Source of the DNA: Saccharofermentans sp.
GTDB lineage: Bacteria > Bacillota > Clostridia > Saccharofermentanales > Saccharofermentanaceae
Assembly (NCBI GenBank): GCA_024691325.1
Contig: JAILNR010000009.1
Span: 87,409-151,408 of the forward strand
Direction of reading: 5' to 3'
Length of the DNA: 64,000 nucleotides
A program made the position numbers and the translations under genes. Position 1 is the stretch's first letter, and every line of letters begins with the position of its first letter. The notes beneath the pieces are model-generated. The model saw only the letters and a list, made by a program, of their open reading frames with translations. It searched no databases and was not told the origin of the DNA. This document shows, in pieces, positions 35,793-45,683 of this stretch.

Positions 35793-38617
35793 TGAGTGAG
35801 AATTCCGATAAGGATAATAAGTCACAGGTTATAAGCAAAGGAGTTTCCGGAACAAAGGAACTCCGTGTAAGGCGTGTTCATAAGAAGAAGACTTCCGAGT
35901 CTTCGGCTGCGCCTGCTGCTGAGCCTGTAAAGGCAGCGGAAGTTGCAGCTCCTGCTGTTACTGCTGAAGTTGCTCCCGCTGAGCAGAAGGAAGCAGCGAA
36001 AGCTACTAAAACAACTAAAACTGCTAAGACAACAAAAACCACTAAGGCTTCCGAAGAGCAGGCCCCTGTTAAGGAGTCCAAGGAAGAAGAGGTTAAGCCT
36101 GCTGCTAAGAAGAAAACAACAAAGAAGGCAGCTGAATCTGAGGAGCCGGCCGAAGAGAAGAAGCCTAAGGCAACTAAGACTTCAAAGGCAAAGACACAAG
36201 CTAAGGCTGAAGAGGAAACAAGTAAGCCTGAGCCTGCACCTGAACAGGAACCGAAGAAGGAACAGACCCCTGCTGCTGAAGCAGAACCCGCTCCCGAGGC
36301 TCCCGCTAAGGAGAATAAGGAACCTGCTATCGACAGAACGAAGATATCTTCCGCTGTTGTTGCCATGCCTGAGACAGTAAGAACATCAACTGTTATTCCT
36401 GAGAGAAGATACGGCAACAGAGCAGGCGGCTACCAGGGCAACAATTACAGAGGCGGTGCTCAGGGAAGAGGACCCAGACCTCAGGGCCAGGGCGGCGGAT
36501 TCAGAGCCGGAGGTCCCGGAAGAGGACCTGCAGGCGGTTTTGCCAAGGATAAGGATGAAGAGGGTTCTAATGCACATCCTGCTGCAAGAAGACCTTCCAA
36601 GCCGAAGTCTGATGCACCTATGGAAGACATCAAGAAGAGCAGGACCTCATATGCTGAGAAGTCTGCTTTCGACAAGAAGCATGATGATAGAGACCGCGAG
36701 AGACAGAACGGTAACGGCGACAGACGTCTCAAGAACAGAGGCGGTCAGTTCAACGGCCGTATGTCTTCAGGTGACGACGAGTATGATGATTATTCATACG
36801 GAAGAAAGAAGAAGAAGAAGAATTCTTACGAGGAGACAAGTGTAGTCGAGCAGACTATCACGGATATCCAGATCCCGCCTTTCATTACTGTTAAGGAATT
36901 TGCAGAGGGTATCGGTAAGAAGTCTTCTGACGTTATCAAGGAACTCATGGTAAAGCTCGGAGTTATGGCTACGATCAACCAGGAGCTCGACTTTGATACA
37001 GCTTGTCTTCTTGCTGACGGATTCGGCATCAATGCTACGCTCCTTGAGGAGAAGACAGAGGAAGATATCCTCTTTGATGATGATGACGAGAAGATCACAG
37101 AGAACATGGAGACAAGACCTCCTGTAGTTGTTGTTATGGGTCACGTTGACCACGGTAAGACTTCACTTCTCGATAAGATCCGTGCATCTTCTGTTGCTGC
37201 AGGCGAGGCCGGCGGTATCACGCAGAAGATCGGTGCTTATACAGTTAGAGTAAAGGGAAGACAGATTACTTTCCTTGATACGCCTGGTCACGAGGCGTTC
37301 ACAACGATGAGAGCCAGAGGTGCGCAGGTAACCGATATCGCAATTCTTGTTGTTGCTGCTGACGATGGTGTCATGCCCCAGACTATCGAGGCTATCAACC
37401 ACGCTAAGGCAGCTAACACCGAGATCGTTGTTGCTATCAACAAGATCGATAAGCCCGGTGCTAATCCTGATAAGGTTAAGCAGGAGCTTTCAAATTATGA
37501 GTTGATCCCCGAGGAGTGGGGCGGTTCCACTATCATGGTTCCCGTTTCCGCTAAGCAGGGTATCGGTATCGACGAGCTGCTCGAGAATGTTCTTCTTGTA
37601 GCAGACGTCAAGGAGCTGAAGGCTGATCCGAAGAGACAGATGAAGGGTACCGTTATCGAGGCACAGCTTGATAAGAGCAGAGGTCCTGTTGCTACTATCC
37701 TCGTACAGAGAGGTACGTTAAAGCAGGGTGACGCTGTTGTCTGCGGCGCTATGATCGGTAATATCAGAGCTATGTACGACGATAAGGGCGAGCCTATCAA
37801 GAAGGCAGGTCCTTCCATTCCTGTTGAGATCTTAGGTCTTCCTGAAGTACCTGATGCAGGTGAGTCCATCTACGCCGTTAAGGACGAGAAGATGGCAAGA
37901 CAGCTTGTTGAGAAGAGAAAGATCAAGCAGCGTGAGGAGCACATCAGAAAGAGCTCCAGAATGAGCCTTGAGACTCTCGCAGCTCAGATGGCCGAGGGTA
38001 ACATCAAGGATCTTAACATCATCGTTAAGGCCGACATCCAGGGTTCAGTCGAGGCTGTAACACAGTCCTTCGAAAAGCTCTCGAACGACGAGGTACGTGT
38101 AAAGGTTATCCACGGTGCTGTAGGTGCCATTAATGAGTCCGATATCGTTCTTGCAGACGTAAGTAACGCGGTTATCATCGGCTTCAATGTAAGACCTAAT
38201 GCCATAATTACAGAGAAGGCTAAGGAAGCCGGCGTTGAGATCAAGCTTTACGACGTTATCTATAAGGCTACAGAGGATATCGAGAAGGCTATGAAGGGTA
38301 TGCTCGAGCCTACTTTCGAAGAGGTTGTACTGGGTCATGCCGAGATCCGCGAACTGTTCAAGGTCAGCGGTGTCGGTACGATCGGAGGCTGCTATGTTAC
38401 TGACGGTAAGATCATCAGAAACTGCGGCGTAAGAATCTTAAGAAACGATATTGTTATCCATACAGGTGAACTTGCTTCTCTCCAGAGACTTAAGGATTCC
38501 GTCAAGGAAGTTGTCTCCGGATTCGAGTGCGGACTTTCTGTTGCTAACTATAACGACATCAAGGTCGGCGATGTAGTTGAAGCATTCACAAGCCAAGAGG
38601 TAGAAAGAGATGCGTAG
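35792..38617 (+). CDS. infB: Translation initiation factor IF-2
   Basis: GTPase that brings initiator tRNA to the ribosome. The first 330 or so residues are low-complexity: Ala/Lys/Glu/Pro-rich, then an Arg/Gly-rich stretch ('[19 protein letters not shown]'). An IF2-N domain near '[19 protein letters not shown]' precedes the G domain, with G1 'GHVDHGKT' near residue 449, 'DTPGHEAF' and 'NKID'. Domains II-IV follow to residue 941. The long N-terminus is at the upper end for the family. The stop overlaps rbfA by eight bases. Confidence 0.96.
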   Translation: MSENSDKDNKSQVISKGVSGTKELRVRRVHKKKTSESSAAPAAEPVKAAEVAAPAVTAEVAPAEQKEAAKATKTTKTAKTTKTTKASEEQAPVKESKEEEVKPAAKKKTTKKAAESEEPAEEKKPKATKTSKAKTQAKAEEETSKPEPAPEQEPKKEQTPAAEAEPAPEAPAKENKEPAIDRTKISSAVVAMPETVRTSTVIPERRYGNRAGGYQGNNYRGGAQGRGPRPQGQGGGFRAGGPGRGPAGGFAKDKDEEGSNAHPAARRPSKPKSDAPMEDIKKSRTSYAEKSAFDKKHDDRDRERQNGNGDRRLKNRGGQFNGRMSSGDDEYDDYSYGRKKKKKNSYEETSVVEQTITDIQIPPFITVKEFAEGIGKKSSDVIKELMVKLGVMATINQELDFDTACLLADGFGINATLLEEKTEEDILFDDDDEKITENMETRPPVVVVMGHVDHGKTSLLDKIRASSVAAGEAGGITQKIGAYTVRVKGRQITFLDTPGHEAFTTMRARGAQVTDIAILVVAADDGVMPQTIEAINHAKAANTEIVVAINKIDKPGANPDKVKQELSNYELIPEEWGGSTIMVPVSAKQGIGIDELLENVLLVADVKELKADPKRQMKGTVIEAQLDKSRGPVATILVQRGTLKQGDAVVCGAMIGNIRAMYDDKGEPIKKAGPSIPVEILGLPEVPDAGESIYAVKDEKMARQLVEKRKIKQREEHIRKSSRMSLETLAAQMAEGNIKDLNIIVKADIQGSVEAVTQSFEKLSNDEVRVKVIHGAVGAINESDIVLADVSNAVIIGFNVRPNAIITEKAKEAGVEIKLYDVIYKATEDIEKAMKGMLEPTFEEVVLGHAEIRELFKVSGVGTIGGCYVTDGKIIRNCGVRILRNDIVIHTGELASLQRLKDSVKEVVSGFECGLSVANYNDIKVGDVVEAFTSQEVERDA

Positions 38618-39020
38618 AGACAGAGCACAGATCGTTGGCGATGAGATGAGGAAGGTGATGCAGGACATCATCAGCAACGAGGTTAAAGATCCCCGTGTTC
38701 CTCTTTTGACGTCGGTCACGCAGGTCAAGATGACCCGTGACCTGTCTCACGCCACGGTCTTTGTTTCCGTCTTCGGCAATGATTACGACAAGAAGCAGGC
38801 TCTTGACGCCATTGACGGTGCCAAGGGTTTCATCAGGTATGAGATGTGCAAGAGGATTAACTTGAGACTTGCTCCCGAACTTCACTTCAAGCTTGATAAC
38901 ACACTCGAGGAAGCAGCCAGGATGGAAGCGATAATCGATAAGGTAAAAGCTGAAGACAAGGCAAGAAGGGAAGAACTCGGATTGCCCGAACCTGATGATA
39001 CTGAGGAAGAAGAAGGATAA
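38610..39020 (+). CDS. rbfA: Ribosome-binding factor A
   Basis: KH-like protein for late 30S maturation and cold adaptation. Pattern '[20 protein letters not shown]', 'VFVSVFG' and '[18 protein letters not shown]'. The 136 residues include an acidic C-terminal tail. It starts inside the infB end. Confidence 0.95.
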   Translation: MRRDRAQIVGDEMRKVMQDIISNEVKDPRVPLLTSVTQVKMTRDLSHATVFVSVFGNDYDKKQALDAIDGAKGFIRYEMCKRINLRLAPELHFKLDNTLEEAARMEAIIDKVKAEDKARREELGLPEPDDTEEEEG

Positions 39021-39024
39021 CTTC

Positions 39025-40077
39025 ATGAAGGAACGTTACATCGAAGGCGCAACCAGAATGGCGAAGCTCATTTTGGAAAGAAGAGATGAGCTTAAGTCAA
39101 AAGACGGCGCTGCTCTTGTGTTCCCGCACAGCAGTGTTGACGGTGACTGCGTAGGTTCCGCCTGTGCCGTCGCTTCGGTTTTAAGGTTCCTGGGTGTAAG
39201 TGCCTGGGTTTCCATGCCGGAAGAACTTCCTGACAACATGAGCTTTCTCGGCGTTGAGGATCTTCTTTTTTATCCGACGGAAGAGTTTACCTGCGGGGAT
39301 CTTCTGATTAACGGCAAACACTATGATCTTGCTTTCTCTGTCGATTGTTCCGAAGGTCACCGCATGGGGGACAATAACTGTAAGTTGTTCGAACTCTATG
39401 ACGATGCTCTTGATATCGATCATCATGAGGTATTGCATTTATCTTCCGATCTTAAGTGGATTGATCCCGGGTCATCATCCGCGTGTGAGATGGTCTGGTA
39501 TGTTCTTGTTAAGATATCCGAGCTTATTGGCAAACCTGTCAGTGAGGTGGTTGATGTAAGAACCGCCAAATGTCTTATGGCTGGTATCGTAACTGATACC
39601 GGAAGGTTTACGTACACGAATACCAAGCCGGAGACTTTGGAAGCGGCAGGTGCGCTTATGGATCTTGGCGGAAACATAACAGAGGTTTGCTACAACCTGT
39701 TTGATATGAAGACGCCTGAAGAGTTCTCGATAACTTCAGCCGCCTGTTATGAGGCGAGATTCTGTCTGGATGGAAAGCTTGCACTTGCAGTAGTTCCGGA
39801 ACAGATGTTCAGAAAGTACAATGCCGGCAAAGATGCACTTGCCGGAGTTGCCGAGAAACTCCGTGATGTCGGAGGCGTTGAGTTCTCCTGCGTCTTAAGG
39901 GAAATTGATGGCAGCATAAGAGCCAATCTTAGATCGAAGTCCGAGTTTGACTGTTCCGAATTCGCCGAGAAATACGGTGGTGGCGGACATAAGCGTGCAG
40001 CGGGCTTCAGAGTTACGGGCAGGGATATAAATGACCTTGCCGGGGAGATCATAAGCGAGGCTTCAAAGTATCTATGA
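39025..40077 (+). CDS. nrnA: NrnA-like DHH phosphoesterase (nanoRNase/pAp phosphatase)
   Basis: Degrades nanoRNA and often pAp. DHH motif I is 'VDGDCVGSACA', the hallmark is 'DIDHHEVL', and the DHHA1 motif is 'GGGHKRAAGFRV' near the C-terminus. The 350 residues and its place between rbfA and truB match the usual Bacillota order. ATG 39025 follows GAAGGA; the track start at 38995 lies within rbfA. This is one of two DHH proteins in the window; the other (11309) is more divergent. Confidence 0.92.
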   Translation: MKERYIEGATRMAKLILERRDELKSKDGAALVFPHSSVDGDCVGSACAVASVLRFLGVSAWVSMPEELPDNMSFLGVEDLLFYPTEEFTCGDLLINGKHYDLAFSVDCSEGHRMGDNNCKLFELYDDALDIDHHEVLHLSSDLKWIDPGSSSACEMVWYVLVKISELIGKPVSEVVDVRTAKCLMAGIVTDTGRFTYTNTKPETLEAAGALMDLGGNITEVCYNLFDMKTPEEFSITSAACYEARFCLDGKLALAVVPEQMFRKYNAGKDALAGVAEKLRDVGGVEFSCVLREIDGSIRANLRSKSEFDCSEFAEKYGGGGHKRAAGFRVTGRDINDLAGEIISEASKYL

Positions 40078-40979
40078 TTCCGGACGGCATCATCCTTCTT
40101 GATAAGAAGAAGGGCATCTCGTCGATGGCCTCTGATAACTTTATCAAGAAAGTGGCCGGTACGAGGAAAGCAGGTCACAGCGGAACACTCGATCCGTTTG
40201 CAACCGGTCTGCTCCCGATCTTTACGGGACGTGCTTTGAAAGTCATGCGTTATACCGATGACTACGATAAGGCATACGACTGTACTGCAGTGTTCGGCGT
40301 AAGAACCTCGACCATGGATCCTGAAGGTGAGATCACGGGAACACATACGCTTACGGGCTCTGCTGATGAGTTCGATAAGATCCGCGAAGCTTTCTTAAGC
40401 CTTGCGAAAATAACCTCGCAGGTGCCGCCCTCTTTTTCTGCCAAGAAGATTGACGGGCAAAAGGCATACGATCTTGCCCGTAAGGGAGTCGAGGTGGAAC
40501 TTAAGCCCCATCCTGTGAAGATACATTCACTTACGGTTAATGACTTAAGGTACGAAGACGGCAAGATCTTCGCGGATATCAGTGTTTCCTGTTCCAAGGG
40601 TACATACATAAGATCTATCTGTGATGATGCAGGTATGATGACCGGATTCTACGCGCATGCTTTGACCTTGCGAAGAACAAAAGCAGGTCCGTTTGATATC
40701 AAAGATGCTCATACTGAGGAGCAGATATCGGATATGATCGCCAAAGAGGATTATTCATTCATATTACCCAGAGAAAGCTGTATGACTCTGCTTACCAAAG
40801 TTGAGCTTAACGAAGAGCAGTATGCTGATGTAAAACTCGGTAAGAAGATATCCTCGTCCGGTTTTGATCATATAGGTGAAGGAATTAAGATTGCTGCATT
40901 TTATAATGGCAGCATTGCAGCCGTCATTTACAGGGACGGCGGTATTATGAGAATAGAAAGGATGCTTGCAGTTGATTAA
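40074..40979 (+). CDS. truB: tRNA pseudouridine(55) synthase TruB
   Basis: Makes pseudouridine 55 in the T-loop of tRNAs. Catalytic motif 'HSGTLDPFATGLLPIFTG' with Asp near residue 41, then 'SAKKIDGQKAYDLARKG' and 'CSKGTYIRSICDD'. The 301 residues are standard. It overlaps the nrnA stop (ATGA). Confidence 0.96.
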   Translation: MIPDGIILLDKKKGISSMASDNFIKKVAGTRKAGHSGTLDPFATGLLPIFTGRALKVMRYTDDYDKAYDCTAVFGVRTSTMDPEGEITGTHTLTGSADEFDKIREAFLSLAKITSQVPPSFSAKKIDGQKAYDLARKGVEVELKPHPVKIHSLTVNDLRYEDGKIFADISVSCSKGTYIRSICDDAGMMTGFYAHALTLRRTKAGPFDIKDAHTEEQISDMIAKEDYSFILPRESCMTLLTKVELNEEQYADVKLGKKISSSGFDHIGEGIKIAAFYNGSIAAVIYRDGGIMRIERMLAVD

Positions 40980-41913
40980 GGGAACTGATGTTTTTTATCT
41001 GGATACACTTCCGTATCTTTTTAACGGCCGTGCTGTTGCACTCGGTTTTTTTGACGGCATCCATATGGGTCACCTCGATATCATAAGAAAGACCGTAAAG
41101 ACCGCGGTCCTCGAGGGGATGACTTCAACAGTACAGACTTTTATTAACTTCGGTAAAAGTGAAGAGGGCGTTCTTACCACTATCGAAGAGAAGCGCGAGA
41201 TTCTTTCTTCTTTGGGTGTGGATGAGATGCTCGTGCTTGATTTCAATGCCGTAAAAAACATGTCGCCCGAGTTGTTCTGTGATGAGATCCTTAACATGAA
41301 GATGAGCTCACGTGCGCTTTTCGCAGGGGAAGATTACAGGTTCGGCAAGGATGCATCAGGGGATAAGGATGCCCTTAAGGCTTTTGCTGACAGGATTGGT
41401 GCGGATCTTACTATATTTAAGGATAAGCTTTACGGCGATGAGCAAAGACGGATCTCCTCCACATGGCTTCGCGAGGCTTTGTGTGACGGTAAGCCGGAGT
41501 TATACAGTGCACTTTGTGCCGGAAGGCCGTTCTCGTACTCGGGGATGGTTGTTAAGGGCAATCAGTTAGGACGTAAGCTCGGGTTTCCTACTGCCAATAT
41601 CGAGGTGCCGGAGGATAAGATTAAGGTCAAGCGTGGTGTGTATGCATCGCGTGTCATGCTCGGCTCTAACAAACTTTACGGTGTAACCAATGTGGGAGTT
41701 AAGCCTACTGTTGACGATGCCTCCCCGGTTATAGCCGAGACCTTCATTTTTAATTTTGACGATGACATCTATGGTGCGAGGATCAAGGTCGAGCTTATGG
41801 AATTCTTAAGACCTGAGTGCAAATTCGACTCTGTTGATGCTCTTAAGACAGCCGTGGAGGGCGATAAGGAGAATGCAAAGACAATACTTGCGAAAAGCGG
41901 TATAATCGTCTGA
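40966..41913 (+). CDS. ribF: Bifunctional riboflavin kinase/FAD synthetase
   Basis: Makes FMN and FAD. The N-terminal adenylyltransferase domain has 'VALGFFDGIHMGHLDIIRKT', and the C-terminal kinase domain has 'GRKLGFPTANIEVPE' and 'RGVYASRVML'. It begins with TTG, with AAAGGA just upstream; a second TTG at 40972 has better spacing. It overlaps truB by 14 bases. The 315 residues are normal. Confidence 0.95.
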   Translation: MQLIKGTDVFYLDTLPYLFNGRAVALGFFDGIHMGHLDIIRKTVKTAVLEGMTSTVQTFINFGKSEEGVLTTIEEKREILSSLGVDEMLVLDFNAVKNMSPELFCDEILNMKMSSRALFAGEDYRFGKDASGDKDALKAFADRIGADLTIFKDKLYGDEQRRISSTWLREALCDGKPELYSALCAGRPFSYSGMVVKGNQLGRKLGFPTANIEVPEDKIKVKRGVYASRVMLGSNKLYGVTNVGVKPTVDDASPVIAETFIFNFDDDIYGARIKVELMEFLRPECKFDSVDALKTAVEGDKENAKTILAKSGIIV

Positions 41914-41932
41914 GCAAATATGAGGTATAAGT

Positions 41933-42850
41933 ATGAGTATTGATGAAGTTAAGTTCCCATATCTGGGGTTCTCCGTAAATGTGGATCCGGTAGCGTTCAG
42001 TATCGGAGGCTTTGAGATCTATTGGTACGGAATAATAATCGGCGTTGCAATTCTTCTTTGCGGGTTTCTCGCAGTAAGACAGGCTAAGTCACACAGATTC
42101 AGTGAGGACCTTGTCTATGACATCCTTCTTTCAGGTCTGCCCGGAGCTTTGATCGGCGCCCGTCTTTATTATGTGGCATTCGAGTGGGATTACTACTCAC
42201 AGGATATCAGACGTATATTCGATATCCACTCCGGCGGTCTTGCCGTTTACGGTGGTGTAATAGGTGCTGTTATAGCTGTTTACATTATGTGCAGGATCAA
42301 GAAACTTCCCTTTGTCACAGTTCTTGATTATGCAATCGTCTATATTCCGTTAGGTCAGGCAATCGGACGCTGGGGTAATTTCTTCAATCAGGAAGCATTC
42401 GGCACGACTACGAATCTTCCCTGGGGTATGACATCTCAGAGGATCTATAACTATATCGCGGCTAATTGCCCGAATCTCGATCCTTCTATGCCGGTTCATC
42501 CGACATTCCTTTATGAGTCTTTGTTTAATATTTTCCTGTTCGGTTTCCTTCTTTATGTAAGAAACTACAGTGAGCATAAGTTCGAGACGACTACAGCATA
42601 TATGGTCTGCTACGGATTTATAAGATTCATTATCGAAGGACTCCGTACAGATTCTCTTTATATCGGAAATTCAGGTATTAGAGCATCCCAGCTTCTGTCC
42701 ATTGTTATCATTATCGCAGGTCTTGTCCTGACTTTGGTATCTCACTGGAATGATATGAGAAGAACAGCTTTGCCTTCATCTGCCTTTGCTTCCTTAAGGG
42801 CTGACGCAGGTAAGTCTAAGAAGACCGAAGAGGACAAAAAGGAAGCATAA
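41933..42850 (+). CDS. lgt: Prolipoprotein diacylglyceryl transferase
   Basis: Membrane enzyme that attaches diacylglycerol to the lipobox Cys of exported lipoproteins, several of which are encoded in this window. Family signature 'PLGQAIGRWGNFFNQEAFG', plus 'YWYGIIIGVAILLCGFLA' and 'HPTFLYES'. Seven or so membrane helices. The 305 residues are usual. It precedes rodA with one base between. Confidence 0.96.
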   Translation: MSIDEVKFPYLGFSVNVDPVAFSIGGFEIYWYGIIIGVAILLCGFLAVRQAKSHRFSEDLVYDILLSGLPGALIGARLYYVAFEWDYYSQDIRRIFDIHSGGLAVYGGVIGAVIAVYIMCRIKKLPFVTVLDYAIVYIPLGQAIGRWGNFFNQEAFGTTTNLPWGMTSQRIYNYIAANCPNLDPSMPVHPTFLYESLFNIFLFGFLLYVRNYSEHKFETTTAYMVCYGFIRFIIEGLRTDSLYIGNSGIRASQLLSIVIIIAGLVLTLVSHWNDMRRTALPSSAFASLRADAGKSKKTEEDKKEA

Positions 42851-42851
42851 T

Positions 42852-43973
42852 ATGCCCGGCAAATCCGGTATAGAAAGACTCCGCAATACGCAATACTTCA
42901 GAAAGGTCGACTATTTCCTTATAGTTCCGATCTTTCTTATTACGGTAATCGGTCTTTATGTTCTTAATCAGGTTCTTAAGGACGGATACGAAGCATATCC
43001 CAATAATCTGTACAGACAGATAGGCGCTGCTGTAATCGGAATGGTAATTACGGCTTTTCTGTGTGCCATGGATACGCAGATCTTGCGAGTCTTCGGATGG
43101 GTGGTCTATGGTGCTTCACTTTTCCTTTTGATACTTGTCCCTATCGATGGTTATGATCTTACATGGAAGTGGGGAGCGGATTCCTGGCTTAACCTTCCTG
43201 TTATCGGTAATATTCAGCCCTCCGAGCTCATGAAAATCGGACTTGCGATGGCTGCAGGAGATATCTTTGAACGTATACATTTAAAGCAGGTTTCTGTTCT
43301 GAAGGGAATGGGACTTCTCGCTCTTACATACGGTCCTCCTATGCTCCTTATCTTAAGTCAGCCTGACTTCGGTACAGCTATGGTTATCGTTGCCTCGTTT
43401 GTCTGTATCGTCTTTGTCCTAGGACTTAAGTACAGATACTTCCTTCTTGCCACATCGGGAATTATCGTTATCGGTCTTCCTTTGGTTTGGAATTTCTATC
43501 TTAAGGACTATCAGAAGAAGAGAATACTGCCTCTTATTTTCGAAGGTACTGACCCTAAGGGTGAGTGGAACCTTATCCAGTCTAAGGCTGCTATAGCGTC
43601 AGGCGGTTTGTCCGGAAACCACACAGGAGTAATCGTCACGGTTCCGGTTAAGGAGAGTGACTTTATATTCTCAGCAACATCTGAGCACCTGGGTTTTATC
43701 GGAACAACGGCGCTTATCGTTCTTGCGTTTTTCTTCCTGTGCCGCTGCCTTTATGTTGCGGCCAAAGCATCGCGTCCTGCATATTCATACATGATCGTAG
43801 GTCTTACCGCATCGTTTGCTTTCCACTATATAGAGAATATGGGTATGGCTGTAGGTCTTCTTCCTATAACCGGTATTCCGCTTCCGTTCGTAAGCTACGG
43901 AGGTACGGCCATGCTCGTTAACTTCATATCGTTCGGAATAATACTTAATATTTCCATGGAGCTTAAGTCTTAA
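42852..43973 (+). CDS. rodA: RodA/FtsW/SpoVE-family peptidoglycan polymerase
   Basis: SEDS-family glycosyltransferase with about ten membrane helices over 373 residues. Signature stretches are 'SQPDFGTAMVIVASFVCIVF', 'SDFIFSATSEHLGFIG' and 'GIPLPFVSYGGTAMLVN'. The shorter length and linkage with lgt favour RodA over FtsW, but this is not certain. The start is coupled to the lgt stop and no separate ribosome-binding site is obvious. Confidence 0.88.
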   Translation: MPGKSGIERLRNTQYFRKVDYFLIVPIFLITVIGLYVLNQVLKDGYEAYPNNLYRQIGAAVIGMVITAFLCAMDTQILRVFGWVVYGASLFLLILVPIDGYDLTWKWGADSWLNLPVIGNIQPSELMKIGLAMAAGDIFERIHLKQVSVLKGMGLLALTYGPPMLLILSQPDFGTAMVIVASFVCIVFVLGLKYRYFLLATSGIIVIGLPLVWNFYLKDYQKKRILPLIFEGTDPKGEWNLIQSKAAIASGGLSGNHTGVIVTVPVKESDFIFSATSEHLGFIGTTALIVLAFFFLCRCLYVAAKASRPAYSYMIVGLTASFAFHYIENMGMAVGLLPITGIPLPFVSYGGTAMLVNFISFGIILNISMELKS

Positions 43974-44009
43974 AAGCTTTGTTTGAACTGTCAGGAGTTA
44001 TTTTTAGTT

Positions 44010-44034
44010 CAGTATTGCACAATGTATAATACTG
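44010..44034 (+). promoter_or_regulatory. PadR operator over a TATAAT promoter
   Basis: CAGTATT-N11-AATACTG is a perfect seven-base inverted repeat covering TATAAT at 44025-44030. A second dyad, GCACA-N11-TGTGC (44017-44037), is interleaved with it. It lies 56 bases before the PadR gene, a natural place for autorepression. Confidence 0.6.
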
Positions 44035-44090
44035 TGCTATATTTAGAACCGTAGGTTGAATCCGCGCAAATTTGAGACAGGGGGATAGAT

Positions 44091-44408
44091 ATGAACAACC
44101 AGTTCAAAAAAGGTGTACTTGATTTGTGCGTGCTTACCATCCTGAAGAAAGGTGACAGCTACGGCTATGACGTAGCTGACACTCTTTCAGGAAAGATACA
44201 GGTTTCAGACGGGACAGTTTACCCGATACTGCGTAAGTTAGCTTCTGACGGACTTGTAAGCACATATCTCAAGGAATCACAGAATGGTCCGCCGCGGAAG
44301 TATTACCACCTGACTGACGAGGGAGCAAAGAAGCTTGAAGCAGATAAACAGGAGTGGGACGTATTTACAAAAGCGGTAAGAGAAATATTGGAGGATGAGG
44401 ATAAATGA
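44091..44408 (+). CDS. PadR-family transcriptional regulator
   Basis: A 105-residue winged-helix repressor. Typical opening 'FKKGVLDLCVLTILKKGDSY' followed by 'GYDVADTLSGKIQVSDGTVY' and 'YHLTDEGAKKLE'. PadR proteins of this size commonly repress the DUF1700 and transporter genes they precede. The stop overlaps the DUF1700 start by ATGA. Autoregulation through the upstream dyad is inferred. Confidence 0.92.
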   Translation: MNNQFKKGVLDLCVLTILKKGDSYGYDVADTLSGKIQVSDGTVYPILRKLASDGLVSTYLKESQNGPPRKYYHLTDEGAKKLEADKQEWDVFTKAVREILEDEDK

Positions 44409-44968
44409 CAAAGAAGGAATATCTGGACAAGCTCACCAAAGAGCTCGGCTCGATGTCTTATAACGATGTCAAAGATATCTTGAGCGATATAGAAGATCAT
44501 TTTACAGTCGGAATATCTGCAGGTAAGACAGAAGAGGATATTGCTAATGATCTTGGCGATCCCAAGGCTCTTGCCGCTGATTATAAGGAAGGCATGGATC
44601 TTCCTAAGATACTTGAGAAGAAGACTGTTAACGAGAAGAAGCCCAAGGCACCTGAGCCTACATCAGCTACGGTTTGCTTCTGTGTACTTATTACAGTATT
44701 TGTAGCAATACCCGCATTCTTCTCACTTCTCGCAGTTGTACTTACGATTGTTTTGTCAGAGATTGCTGTTGCATTGGGCGGTATAGCGCTTCTGGCGTTT
44801 TTCTGGACTTTCGGACCGTTTAAGGCAACCGGTCTTCTCGGAGGTCTTGCGCTGATTGCCCTTGCTGTATTCGGATATGCTTTAAGCTATTTTGCAGTTA
44901 AGTATTTTGTGCTTGGAACAAAGTGGTATATCGCATTCATCAGAAAGACATGGCATGAAGGTCTGTAA
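44405..44968 (+). CDS. DUF1700 membrane protein
   Basis: A 187-residue protein with the cytoplasmic DUF1700 head 'MTKKEYLDKLTKELGSMSYN' and 'EEDIANDLGDPKALAADYKE', then a membrane part with about four helices from residue 85. DUF1700 partners of PadR are thought to take part in envelope stress responses; that is family-level inference. GGAGG-like sites lie in the padR tail. Confidence 0.88.
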   Translation: MTKKEYLDKLTKELGSMSYNDVKDILSDIEDHFTVGISAGKTEEDIANDLGDPKALAADYKEGMDLPKILEKKTVNEKKPKAPEPTSATVCFCVLITVFVAIPAFFSLLAVVLTIVLSEIAVALGGIALLAFFWTFGPFKATGLLGGLALIALAVFGYALSYFAVKYFVLGTKWYIAFIRKTWHEGL

Positions 44969-44983
44969 GGGAGGGAAGACACT

Positions 44984-45241
44984 ATGAAGAAATCTGAAGT
45001 AAGACTTATTATCACAGGAATCGCTTCTTTGGTTGTCTCGATCCTTCTTGGTATTGCAACAGTTATCGCTTTTGTAATTAATGCAGGAACGGGACTTGCT
45101 GAGAATAAGAGTTCTATCACAAACGGTATCAACAGCATCGGAGATACGATCGAGAGTATGTCAAACGATATAAGCGGTGTTGTATCAGATGTTAATACCG
45201 GTATAGAGGAATTGGAGCAGGCTAATATCGAGCTTTCTTAA
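44984..45241 (+). CDS. Small single-pass membrane protein in the PadR operon
   Basis: An 85-residue protein with a membrane helix near residues 8-32 ('LIITGIASLVVSILLGIATV') and a polar helical tail rich in Asn, Ser and Ile. GGGAGGGAAG is a strong site before the ATG. No family recognised. Its position suggests that it works with the DUF1700 protein. Confidence 0.7.
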   Translation: MKKSEVRLIITGIASLVVSILLGIATVIAFVINAGTGLAENKSSITNGINSIGDTIESMSNDISGVVSDVNTGIEELEQANIELS

Positions 45242-45311
45242 CTTTCAGGACTAACAAGGTTTACTGTTTGTTAACGCACAATAAAAGAATGCTTTATCGC
45301 CGATATTTTAT

Positions 45312-45343
45312 AATGGGACAGAACAGAAAACTGTCCCATTTTT
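45312..45343 (+). terminator. Terminator between PadR operon and HPr-like gene
   Basis: AATGGGACAG and CTGTCCCATT form a ten-pair stem followed by TTT. It lies 30 bases before the HPr-like start, so it could also act as an attenuator. Confidence 0.8.
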
Positions 45344-45372
45344 GTTGGGAGAAACTGGGGGGAGTCATTGTT

Positions 45373-45633
45373 ATGAAGTCATTTGATTATACGATAACGG
45401 ATGAAGTCGGAATCGATGCTAATCCTGCTGTATCCATTGGAAAACTTGCCAAGGAGTATCCTGACAGCGAAGTCATTTTAAGAAACGGAGACAAGAAGGC
45501 GCAGGCTACTATGCTTATGGCTATCATTGATCTTTGTGTAAAGTGCGGAGACAGGATAACTGTTGAGGTTAGCGGAGGCAATGAGCAGAAGACAGCCGAT
45601 GCCTTTGAGAACTTCTTCAAAGAGAATCTCTGA
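45373..45633 (+). CDS. HPr-like (Crh-like) protein lacking the phosphocarrier histidine
   Basis: An 86-residue HPr-fold protein that aligns without gaps to canonical HPr numbering. The active-site motif reads 'GIDANPA' instead of G-(I/L)-H-A-R-P-A, so His15 is Asp15 and Arg17 is Asn17. 'NG' at 38-39 matches HPr, and the Ser46 position is Thr46. It cannot carry phosphate from enzyme I by the normal route. By analogy with Bacillus Crh (Gln15, Ser46) it may be regulatory only. GGGGGGAG precedes ATG 45373; the track start at 45268 is too early. Confidence 0.78.
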   Translation: MKSFDYTITDEVGIDANPAVSIGKLAKEYPDSEVILRNGDKKAQATMLMAIIDLCVKCGDRITVEVSGGNEQKTADAFENFFKENL

Positions 45634-45658
45634 TTGGTATATTCTCTTATATTTACGG

Positions 45659-45682
45659 GCCGTGCAAGACACGGCTTTTTTT
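45659..45682 (+). terminator. Terminator after the HPr-like gene
   Basis: GCCGTG and CACGGC with a five-base loop, followed by seven T residues. Confidence 0.9.
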
Positions 45683-45683
45683 A

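Noticed and set aside
35878-36417. Minus-strand ORF of 179 residues inside infB
   Set aside because: Shadow of the Ala/Lys/Glu-rich coding region, with Ser/Ala/Val-rich simple sequence and no start signal.
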